A DNA stretch of 64,000 nt from Eutrigla gurnardus (taxonomy: Eukaryota; Chordata; Actinopteri; Perciformes; Triglidae), in assembly GCA_963514095.1 (NCBI GenBank), contig OY741266.1:12555297-12619296 (forward strand), read 5' to 3'. The translations under genes and the position numbers were made by a program. A model generated the notes under the pieces. That model was not told the origin of the DNA. It saw only the letters and a program-made list of their open reading frames with translations, and ran no database searches. Of the stretch, positions 1 to 9,449 are shown piece by piece. How positions within the stretch are numbered: position 1 is the first letter of the stretch; each line of letters opens with the position of its first letter.

Positions 1-1590
1 AAAAATTAAGCCTGATTTAAAAAACACAGGATCCAAAAATCAAGCGTAGCATTAGTTCTGGCAGGCCACGACGTCAAGCTCTAAATCAGCAGCAACAGCA
101 TAGCTGTCAAAACCGAGGAGATCAGCTGATGGCTCAGCTGACTCCCCGTGCTCGCTTCCTATTGGGAAATTGCATTCAGAGCGCGCTATTTAAACTGCTC
201 TAGCCTGACCTCCCTCGTTGCTTCCTCTCCCGGCGTTTGCAACCCAGCTCCACCCCAGCTCCTCCCGTCATCTGTTATGTACCTTACCATTGTTCTTGTT
301 GGTTGCTCTGCTCTGTCTGGGTTTTTCTTTGCTGCTACGCTCCCTGCTTATGCCGTTCATGATGGCTCATGAAGGGCAGGAAGGTGTGCTCTTCCTAGCT
401 GTTGTAACGCTCCTGCGGTCCTGTCGTCAGCACGTTTGAACTTTGTAAATTGTTAATCTTTTTACAACAAAAATTAAGAGGAAAAACATACAGTAAAGAA
501 ACAAGAAAAGTAAGCCTTGTCGACTGGATTTTACTTCCTCCTAAGGTTGTTAGCTAGCTGTCTAGTTTTGTGAGACTGGAACGCATTACGAGGGCAGCAT
601 AATCATCTTATTTAAGATTATTTGAGGTGCGAGACAATACAAATATTTGTTTCTTAACAGAATGGAAAGTAAAAAAGTTTTAAGCATATTTTGATGATTA
701 TTTAGATAATATCGTGAATCACAATAATTTTCGACCGGATAATCATGACATGATACTGTCCAATGATTACTGACATGGGAGTCTGTGGGCGGGGTCAGCA
801 GTCAAACATAGCCACCTAAAAGAAAGGCACCAGACTCAATTGATAAAAACAATATTGATACGTTTCAGAATCAGGTCCTTTCTGGCGTAAGCTGGAGGTG
901 TGCTGACCACCACCTACTGTAGATAACACAATTACTATAGATACCTACCTCACACAACCCCACTTCAATTTGTCAGAACTATCGCTTTAAAGTTAAGCTG
1001 AAATGAAAAAATGCCTCTCTAACCCATATCATATTGTTCATATTTATAATTGTCCTAATTTTATATCAAAATCCAACATCTTTTTCTTCTTGGAAAACAA
1101 ACGACGACACATGCATACATCAGCTGGTCCATTTCGACCAGTAATATCATGACATCCATCCATTTAACAATCTGCACCTTTTACCAGCTGGAGAAGGTGG
1201 TGAGATAATATTTTTCTAATGTGGCGCCCCCTCGTGTACAGCTGACTACGCCACCCCTTGAACTAAGTTTGCCTAAACTAATACCAGAGCAAAGGGAACT
1301 CTGTCCCAATAATCTGCACAGACACAGGTTTTTAGAAAAGTATAAAAATACAATGTTTATTAATGCCTAAGTTGATTGTGTTGTTTCTGGTTGGTCAGCA
1401 GATAAATATAAAAAAGAAATAAATACACAAATAAATAAATACAGGGGATTGCAAAGCGGACGGCACACAAGCCAGAGAGGCCGTTAAGAAATACCAAATA
1501 GAAGGGTTAGGGTGCCAATATCACTCGTGAACAAAGCCTGTGCACACACGGGAACTTCACATCACTCTTATAAACTTGATTTAAAGACTT
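1..1590. other. Left-edge non-coding region
   Basis: No recognisable gene. Two short overlapping open frames near 150-440 have no family resemblance I can name and no supporting splice context. The segment at about 1075-1175 is shared with 16215-16315 (listed separately). The rest is AT-rich sequence without a repeat I can classify. Confidence 0.5.
1075..1175 (+). repeat. Unclassified dispersed repeat, copy 1
   Basis: This stretch is similar to 16215-16315: both have a run reading CTTGGAAAACAAA or CCTGGAAAACAAA, then ATCATGACATCCATCCAT, then AATCTGCA, in the same order and at similar spacing. It is probably an old interspersed repeat. I cannot name the family. Confidence 0.5.
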
Positions 1591-3304
1591 AGGGCCCTAG
1601 TTTCGTGGCGCAGCGCAGGGTGGCGCAGGGTGGCGGAGCCGGCGTAATGCAAGTTTCGACCCGCGCAGCCTTGCGCACGGCCAGTTTGTCAGTTTAGTGG
1701 ATCGCCTGCGCCAAGATGGGTGTGGCGGCGCAGCAGGGGGAGGCGTCACAGATTCAGCTTGGTGCAGCGGAAGTTTCGTGGCAAAAAGCCTCGCTGAGAC
1801 TGCGCCGAAAGCCCGCCAGCTCCAACCTGGTCTACTCTTGGCGTAAGGCGAAGTACAGCTGGCGGAGTGGCAGTTTGGCTGACTGGCGCGCAGTGCACAC
1901 AAGTTACCGAGACCTCACAGGCAGGTTTCCACAGTTCCAGGCACATTTACATGCAATAAATAATCACAACAAACACTATTTAATGCAACTAACTGAATCA
2001 ACACGTGCATTTATATCTATATAGATTGTCCCGTCACATCTGACGTCAGATCAAAGGCGGATGGCACGGGTAACGGAAACTCAGCCTCTCGGACCAAAAC
2101 ATCTCCCTCTCTCTCTCCTGTTTTTCATATCTATCCACTGCTAATAAAATGCGTCTATGCCTGAAAAAATCTTTAAAAATGTACAGCAGCTCGTGCCTGG
2201 TCTCGCGCCTCCGCAGTATGGAGAAACGCGCAACTTTGCCACGAGCTGGAACCGGAGTTGGGGCTGCAGCTGAGCGGCACGCAAGGTCCCGGTGTCCCGC
2301 CGTTCTGGTGTTGGACGGGGAATCCGGTGCAGCTGTGGAGCGCAGATGATGAGCTGTGCACCCTGACCCTGTTTTGTGATAGACATGCCTAAAATGTGCC
2401 TACAATTTCTATAGTGATATAATATCGGCATTATAATTATTATGACTATACGTACACACAGCACGTGATGAGCGTGGTGGGAACGGCGGCGCTGCTTCTG
2501 TCATTAGGCGCGTTTCGAATCATGCATGCGCATGCATTTGCCTCGCAAAACCAGGCATTCTGGGAAAAAAACGTCACAAATGCTGGGGTGCAGTCGAATA
2601 GTCTTTTTTGCTTAGGAAGGTTCCTAACTGAAGAAGTGACCCGGAAGTAAACAAGTGGCTGCCATGATAAGAGCCGTTCGGATTCTCTAAATGCATAGGA
2701 AAGGAGCTCCAATGCTTCCTTTCAGAGCTCCTTTAGCATAGGATGCAACGGACCTTCCTATGCGAAAGGAAAGGAGATTACGCCGACCCACAATTCTTTG
2801 CGAGAGCAACATTAGGCGAATTCGACTTGATGTAGCCGCCTGCAGCGCGCTACCTACCGTGATGTATTGTGGGTTGAAAGCGATGCATGATGGCTAGAAT
2901 TGTGTCCGACTTAGCAGCCGACTGCAAAGACGTCACAGGGTCGCGACCATATCACGTGACCCAAAACATCGCGGGAACAAGTTTTTAAGAGGCGCTTCTT
3001 GCAGCGCTTGGCAGCGCGGTCTACAGCGGCTGCAACTGGCTTGTCCACACCTCCGCTACAGTGGAATGGTTCTCATTGGTTAAAAGTTCAATGACGTGTG
3101 TTCAGGTCCGCACTCGGCGGCCACCTTGTGGTGAAATGATACTTTTTATTTTGGTCGCATTGATCTCATGGCTTGATCTAAAGTTCCGTGCATTGTGTTG
3201 TGAGTAGGCCTATTATATGTGAGGTCTGGTTAATACAAACATAGAATGATAATACAAATATAGGCTACTGGGAAAAAATAATGCCTTCCACATGTTGCCT
3301 TGCG

Positions 3305-3360
3305 TGTGTGTGTGTGTGTGTATGTATGTATTTATGTATATATGTATGAGTGTGTGTGTA

Positions 3361-3388
<28 letters not shown>
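3305..3388. repeat. (TG)n/(TA)n microsatellite
   Basis: A GT run passes into TATG/TATT and then a pure AT run. The hAT-like element that follows has inserted into this AT run: the same (AT)n resumes at 4397. Confidence 0.85.
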
Positions 3389-3391
<3 letters not shown>

Positions 3392-4396
3392 GGCTGTCAA
3401 AGTTAACGCGTTAATAACGCGTTAATAACGCGTTAATAACGCGTAATAACGCGTTAATAACGCGTTAATAACGCGTTAACGCAACATCCTCTTAACGCCG
3501 TTAATTTTTTTAACGCGCGATTAACGCTCGGTATTAAAAAAAAAAAAAACGCGCATTGTATGATTTATGGCCGTCGGTGGCACCTGTAGTCTTGATCCAG
3601 AGGGAAGGTGCGCGTCCACAGGCAGCGGTGTTTCCCCGCGTCCCATTCATTGTCTATAGGTACGTGTCCACAGGGGCGATTTTAAACGCGTGTGGACGCG
3701 CCGCTTCCCAGTATTGCACGCTTGGTGGGCTGCCACTAGAGGATGATTGACAGGCGCTCTCCTTCAAACAACACATTTTTGCGAGCGTTCGCGAGCGTTC
3801 CCGAGGCAGCGAGTCGAGCCCGGCGCCTCTGATTAACATAAAGTAGATTCGACTTCAAGGCAAATGAGGAGCGGCCAACTCGCGCGCCGTCTCTCGACAT
3901 TCGCCGCTGCCTGTGGACACGCACCTTATGTGAAAAGCTGTTCACCTTCAAAAGACTGCCAGATGGTTCAGTCGATAAGACCAAAGTCATCTGCGCGTAC
4001 TGTGGGTATGAAATGAGCTACCATAGAAGTACGTCCAGTCTGAGATATCACTTGCAAGCCAATGCACTTATATCCTAACTGTACTTATCTCCTGTTACAC
4101 TATCTCCTGTGACATGTTCACTTTAATTGTTTGTGATATATTCTTATAACCATGTTTTGATCCCATGTTTTGGTAAGGGGATATTTGAAGTGTTAAATAA
4201 ACATTTTCATAAATCAAGTATATTTGCCTTATGTTGTTAAAAGTATTAAGAATATGAAAAAAATACATTAAGGTACATTTAGAAGAAGAAGAAAAAATGT
4301 GCCAAAAAATGCGATTAATTTGCGATTAATCGCGAGTTAACTATGGACAAAATGCGATTAATCGCGATTAAAAAAATCAATCTTTTGACAGCCCTA
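3389..4396 (+). mobile_element. Non-autonomous hAT-like element with BED-finger remnant
   Basis: Terminal inverted repeats begin TAGGGCTGTCAAA at 3389 and end with the reverse complement at 4396. The flanks on both sides are ATATATAT, consistent with the 8-bp duplication hAT elements make, although the AT-repeat setting makes this ambiguous. Plus-strand codons 3935-4077 read like a BED-type zinc finger (a CAYC cysteine pair, then SLRYHLQA) and then run into a stop. The final zinc-ligand histidine expected after HLQA is missing and no transposase core follows, so this is an internal-deletion derivative. Confidence 0.75.
3405..3480. repeat. ACGCGTTAATA tandem repeats in hAT-like left end
   Basis: About seven tandem copies of an 11-base unit built around the palindrome ACGCGT separated by TAATA. 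They lie just inside the left end of the hAT-like element and appear to be an expansion of its subterminal motif. Confidence 0.85.
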
Positions 4397-5135
4397 ATAT
4401 ATATATATATATATATAAATAAAACATATCCTCTTTGGTTTGCTGCTGTGTTCTATCGCTTGAGCACTATAGTCACGTTGACTTTGTTGTCCGACTTGAC
4501 GGCGTTTGCCTGCCGTCTCTTTTAGAGCCCGCCCCCTCAGACACCTGCAGCTCTCGTCGGCGTGATAAGTCAAGTCAAGTCAAGCCAAGACCATCCCGAA
4601 CAAGCCTAATTAAAGTGCCGCACACCTCGGCCGTTCATGAAAACAAACGATATGTGCATTTACATATTTAACAATGACTTTCATGCAGACATATAGTAAT
4701 TGGAATTGTGTTGATAAATGTGTGTGGACAGTGATAATAATTTAATTATAATTTTATTTATTTCAATCATGTTACAAACTTGACAAAAACGAAACTAAAA
4801 CCACAAATGAAACGTAAATAAAGCAAACGGTCAAACAGGAAGGAGGAGCTGCTGGACCTGAAGCCGGTCAGTGAACCAGCTGCTTATAAAACCAACATGT
4901 GGAGAAGTGGACGATGCGCTTTTTGTAGTCCATTATTGTAGTTTCTCCAGCGCAGACGCACGTCAATCGCCGGTGCCGATCATCAGCTGTCAATCATCAG
5001 CGGCCGCGTTATAATGACGTAGCTTAGTGAAAGTCCGGTCGGATTCTCTGAGCACCGCGGTAGACTTTTCCTAACTCCTTTTGAGTTCTCCTATCGCCTT
5101 TCCTTAACCCCGTGACGTTTTCCCCAGAGGTCAAG

Positions 5136-6210
5136 GATAACTTCCCTTTGCGACATGTCACATGACTTTAAAAACTTGCGGTATCTCCAGACTACCTCCC
5201 TCCGCATGCTTTTCTCTGCAGATGGTCTGAAATAAGACACTGCGAACATAAGACACTCCCCTCAACGTTGCCCTAGTTGGTTAGAATTATCACGTGGTAT
5301 TTCCCACGTGAGAAAATTCCTCAGCCTCCGTCAACAAGGGGAGTTCAAATGCCTTGGCTCGAATTCGTCAGCGACGAAGAAAGCCAGCGTCACTGAGCAG
5401 GCCATATTCTTTGTGCAAAGTCCGTGAAGTTTCCCCTGGCGCGATAGTTTGTATTTATGTAGTTATGTATATAATTATTAATAAAGTAATAAAGTTTAAA
5501 TTAAAAAAAAGTCCGTGAAGTGCACCTGTGTCCGAATTGACGTGGTGGGAACTTGGCTTGTTTATGACGAGTTCCGGCGGATCCTCTCAAGTCTCGTGCA
5601 TGCATCGGCGCAAATGCATGCGATCCGAAACGAAGCCATTAGGCTTGTTTCGAATCAAGCATGCGCATGCATTTGCCTCGCAAAACAAGGCATTCTGGGA
5701 AAAAAACGTCACAAATGCTGGTGATAACTTCCCTCTGCGACATGTCACATGACTTTAAAAACTTGCGGTATCTCCAGGGTACCTCCCTCCGCATGCTTTT
5801 CTCTGCAGATGGTCTGAAATAAGTGCGGACATAAGACACTCCCCTCAACGTTGCCCTAGTTGGTTAGAATTATCACGTGGTATTTCCCACGTGAGAAAAT
5901 TCCTCAGCCTCCGTCAACAACGGGACTTCAAATGCCTCGGCTCGAGTTCGTCAGCGACGAAGAAAGCCAGCGCCACTGGGCAGGCCATATTCTTTGTGCA
6001 AAGTCCGTGAAGTTTCCCCTGGCGCGATAGTTTTTGTTATGTATACAATTATTAATAAAGTTTAAATTAAAAAAAAAAAAAAAAAGTCCGTGAGGTGCAC
6101 CTGTGTCCGACTTGACGTAGTGGGAACTTGGCGTGTTTATGACGAGTTCCGGCGGATCCTCTCAAGTCTCGTGCATGCATCGGCGCAAATGCATGCGATC
6201 CGAAACGCGC
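5136..6210. repeat. Tandem ~587-bp duplication
   Basis: The sequence starting GATAACTTCCC at 5136 starts again at 5723, and the two copies stay nearly identical through to CGATCCGAAAC (5621 and 6196). They differ by scattered substitutions and small indels. The unit includes a small polyadenylated insert (5431-5507 in copy 1). The segment around 5640-5720 is also present at about 2510-2595, so it belongs to a repeat family and not to a host gene. Confidence 0.8.
5417..5521 (+). mobile_element. Short poly(A)-tailed insert with target duplication
   Basis: AAAGTCCGTGAAGT occurs at 5417-5430 and again at 5508-5521. Between them lie about 77 bases ending in AATAAAG, a short A/T stretch and a poly(A) run. 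This is the arrangement left by reverse transcription of a polyadenylated RNA. The second copy of the tandem duplication carries the same insert (repeats at 6000-6013 and 6083-6096, one mismatch), with a longer A tract. The source RNA is not recognised. Confidence 0.6.
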
Positions 6211-7067
6211 CCATTGGGTTGTCAAGTGACGAAACTTGCACTGCACCTCGCCTGGTGCATTAAAGGTGAGGAGAGGAGCTCATTTGATTGGTGAAGATCT
6301 GAATCGGCTGTGTTAATCCCACTCCACGCCTTCTTCTCCTCCCTCTTTCCCACTTGCGCAGGTGGGCGAGACGGGAAGAGTGCCTGCGCTAGCCTGCGCG
6401 GTGCACGAAACTTGCAAAGTCCAGGCGGACACACCCCGTCGGCGTGTCGCAGGTGCGCTGCACGCCGACTACGCCTGGTCTACGAAACTAGGGCCCTTTG
6501 AATTCACACACGGGAACTAGGAAAAGTGCCTTCTAAAAGGATCCCTAGCTACTCTGGCTCCACCACCACCGAGGCTGGCTACACGAAATAAAACAAAGAA
6601 ATAAAGAAAATGGAAAAAAAGAAACCACTCTAGCCTGTGATGTGTACAATGCACTCTCACTACAATAACCGTTACGATCAACAGCCTAGAGGAAAACAAA
6701 CAAAACAAACCTACATTTACGCTATGAGCAACACCACAATAGAGAACAGCAACCGACACTGCCGGTCTAGTTGCAGTCAATATACACTCAACAAAAATAT
6801 AAACGCAACACTTTTGTTTTTGCTCCCATTTTTCATGAGATGGACTTAAAGATCTAAAATTCATTCCAGATACACAATATTACCATTTCTCTCAAACATT
6901 GTTCACAAATCTGTCTAAATGTGTGATAGTAAGCACTTCTGCTTTGCTGAGACAATCCATCCCACCTCACAGGTGTGCCACATCAAGATGCTGATCTGAC
7001 ATCATGATTAGTGCACAGGTGTACCTTATACTGCCCACAATAAAAGGCCACTCTGAAATGTGCAGTT

Positions 7068-8102
7068 TTGTCTCACAGCAAAATGCCACAGATGCCACAA
7101 GCATTGAGGGAGCGTGCAATTGGCATGCTGACAGCAGGAATGTCAACCAGATCTGTTGCTCGTGCATTGAATGTTCATTTCTCCACCATAAGCCGTCTCC
7201 AAAGGCGTTTCAGAGAATATGGCAGTACATCCAACCGGCCTCACAACCGCAGACCACGTGTAACCACACCAGCCCAGGACCTCCACATCCAGCAGGTTCA
7301 CCTCCAAGATCGTCTGAGACCAGCCACTCAGACAGCTTCTGAAACAATTGGTTTGCATAACCAAACAATTTCTGCACAAACTGTCAGAAACCGTCTCAGG
7401 GAAGCTCAACTGCATGCTCGTCGTCCTCATCGGGGTCTTGACCTGACTCCAGCTCGTCGCCGTTACAGACTTGAGTGGGCAAATGCTCACATTCGATGGC
7501 GTCTGGCACGTTGGAGAGGTGTTCTCTTCATGGATGAATCTCGGTTTACATTGTTCAGGGCAGATGGCAGACAGCGTGTGTGGCGTCGTGTGGGTGAGCG
7601 CTTTGCTGATGTCAATGTTGTGGATCGAGTGGCCCATGGTGGTGGTGGGGTTATGGTATGGGCAGGCATCTGTTATGGACGAAGAACACAGGTGCATTTT
7701 ATTGATGGCATTTTGAATGCACAGAGATACCGTGATGAGATCCTGAGGCCCATTGTTGTGCCATACATCCATGAACATCACCTCATGTTTCAGCAAGATA
7801 ATGCACGGCCCCATGTTGCAAGGATCTGTACACAATTCTTGGAAGCTGAAAATGTCCCAGTTCTTGCATGGCCAGCATACTCACCGGACATGTCACCCAT
7901 TGAGCATGTTTGGGATGTGCTTGACCGGCGTATACGACAGCGTGTACCAGTTCCCACTAATATCCAGCAACTTCGCACAGCCATTGAAGAGGAGTGGACC
8001 AACATTCCACAGGCCACAATTGACAATCTGATAAACTCTATGCGAAGAAGATGTGTTGCACTGAGGCAAATGGTGGTCACACCAGATACTGACTGGTTCT
8101 GA
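7068..8102 (+). CDS. Tc1-family DD34E transposase
   Basis: A frame of 344 codons encodes a transposase that would bind the element's inverted repeats and cut and paste it. The N-terminal third carries helix-turn-helix features (residues about 8-60, with ARALNVHFSTISRLQRRF). The catalytic triad is visible: the first Asp in FMDESRF, the second in QQDNARPH, and the Glu in SPIEHVW, with 34 residues between the second Asp and the Glu (DD34E). Length matches the usual ~340 aa. There is an in-frame ATG at 7068 and another at 7083 (MPQMPQAL), which may be the real start. No frameshift or stop interrupts it. It is not a host gene. Confidence 0.93.
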   Translation: MSHSKMPQMPQALRERAIGMLTAGMSTRSVARALNVHFSTISRLQRRFREYGSTSNRPHNRRPRVTTPAQDLHIQQVHLQDRLRPATQTASETIGLHNQTISAQTVRNRLREAQLHARRPHRGLDLTPARRRYRLEWANAHIRWRLARWRGVLFMDESRFTLFRADGRQRVWRRVGERFADVNVVDRVAHGGGGVMVWAGICYGRRTQVHFIDGILNAQRYRDEILRPIVVPYIHEHHLMFQQDNARPHVARICTQFLEAENVPVLAWPAYSPDMSPIEHVWDVLDRRIRQRVPVPTNIQQLRTAIEEEWTNIPQATIDNLINSMRRRCVALRQMVVTPDTDWF

Positions 8103-8116
8103 GTCCCCAGACCCCC

Positions 8117-8122
8117 AATAAA
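8117..8122 (+). terminator. Poly(A) signal of the Tc1-like transposase
   Basis: AATAAA occurs 15 bases after the transposase stop codon and just before the right inverted repeat. This is a plausible 3'-end signal for the element's own mRNA. Confidence 0.45.
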
Positions 8123-8882
8123 GCAAAAAAATTCACATTTCAGGCTGGCCTTTTATTGTGGACAGTCTAAGGCACACCTGTGCACTAATCATGATGTCAG
8201 ATCAGCATCTTGATGTGGCACACCTGTGAGGTGGGATGGATTATCTCAGCAAAGCAGAAGTGCTCACTATCACACATTTAGACTGATTTGTGAACAATGT
8301 TTGAGAGAAATGGTAATATTGTGTATCTGGAATGAATTTTAGATCTTTAAGTCCATCTCATGAAAAATGGGAGCAAAAACAAAAGTGTTGCGTTTATATT
8401 TTTGTTGAGTGTACATTACAAGACGGACATGTCATAGACAAGGAGGTGATATAAAAACAGGCCTTCATAAGGTTACCAGGGATACAAATAGGCTACCCGT
8501 ACACTCATGTATACCAATTATAATATATAAGCCTGCCCTTATGACATTCAGGTGGCCTACTCGATGCACACTCCACCCTCCAATTAGTTTTGCACTGGAA
8601 GAGATCGTGCAGAGAGAATAAACTAAAGCAACCTAATCCTAACCTGATGCACAGGCTACACTAAGATCAAATTCCCCCCAACATAATGTTGTTATGTCAC
8701 ATACAATATGTTTTGCTGCTGCCCCCGTCCACAACTTATATTGCCTTTTTCCCATGCTGGTGCTTCTGTCTGCTTCTTCAAACCGGGACATGCCAGCTGT
8801 TTCTCTGTTGTTGTTTTTTTAATGCTAAGCTAGGCTAACCAGTTGCTTGATGTAGCCTCATATTTACCCTACAGACAGTTCT

Positions 8883-8906
8883 GTGTGTGTGTGTGTGTGT
8901 GTGTGC

Positions 8907-8974
<68 letters not shown>
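8883..8974. repeat. (GT)n microsatellite
   Basis: A GT run of about 90 bases with two GC interruptions, in the space downstream of the GIMAP gene. Apparent minus-strand open frames here are only Thr-His repeats. Confidence 0.95.
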
Positions 8975-8975
<1 letters not shown>

Positions 8976-9070
8976 TGCTGTGGATAAAAGCTGAGCATTT
9001 TTAACCAGATGGATCAGCTGAAGTCGGAGCACCAGATAGAAACCCGAAAAAGCACTCACAGTATTTGATC

Positions 9071-9076
9071 TTTATT
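9071..9076 (-). terminator. Candidate GIMAP poly(A) signal
   Basis: TTTATT on the plus strand reads AATAAA on the minus strand, about 375 bases beyond the GIMAP stop codon. A second cluster of AATAAA-like motifs lies at about 9183-9205. Neither is proven; 8414-9449 otherwise holds no gene. Confidence 0.3.
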
Positions 9077-9180
9077 AATGCCGACAGTTTTGTTAATGTT
9101 CAGTTAATGTTTGAACCCAGATTTAGATGACAGAGACAGAGCCTGACAGTCCAAAGCAGATCATCGGATTATCTCCAATG

Positions 9181-9212
<32 letters not shown>

Positions 9213-9449
9213 TTAGTTTGTACTATTTTTGTGCATTTTCTGATTTAGGACACATTGGAATTAAATCCATTTTGTTGAAATTAAATTGCATTCATGTTAA
9301 TTTCCTTGTTTAACTGGGCATTAATGGATTGACTCCTAATGATTCAAAAGTTACAACAGATTGTACATTTACATTCCTGTTAATAGGTCACAGTCCACAT
9401 AATGCATGAAAAAGACACAATGAGTGTATTTGTCCTTTAAAGGAAAAAT

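Larger units (their letters stand above)
1591..6497. mobile_element. Composite nested DNA-transposon block
   Basis: The two ends are inverted: AGGGCCCTAGTTTCGT opens at 1591 and its reverse complement, ACGAAACTAGGGCCCT, closes at about 6497. Behind each end lies GC-rich sequence with repeated AAGTTTCG and GCGCAG motifs, so the terminal inverted repeats are long but diverged. Inside are other elements: a hAT-like insertion (3389-4396), fragments near 2465-2600 that recur at about 5590-5720, and a tandem duplication (5136-about 6210). No transposase frame remains for the outer element. A 14-base sequence, CACACACGGGAACT, occurs outside both ends (1543-1556 and 6505-6518). I did not find a clean short target duplication, so the superfamily is not assigned. 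Confidence 0.55.
6783..8413 (+). mobile_element. Tc1/mariner-like transposon, apparently intact
   Basis: The element runs from 6785 to 8411 between TA dinucleotides (6783-6784, 8412-8413), the target Tc1/mariner elements duplicate. Its ends are long inverted repeats of about 280 bases (6785 to about 7065 and about 8130-8411), starting CACTCAACAAAAATATAAAC and ending with the reverse complement. The repeats differ at only a few positions. An uninterrupted transposase frame lies between them. Long near-identical repeats plus an open frame suggest a recent arrival. Confidence 0.93.

Noticed and set aside
148..439. Two overlapping hydrophobic open frames near the left edge
   Set aside because: Short, with no recognisable domain or splice signals; hydrophobicity follows from the T- and C-rich sequence.
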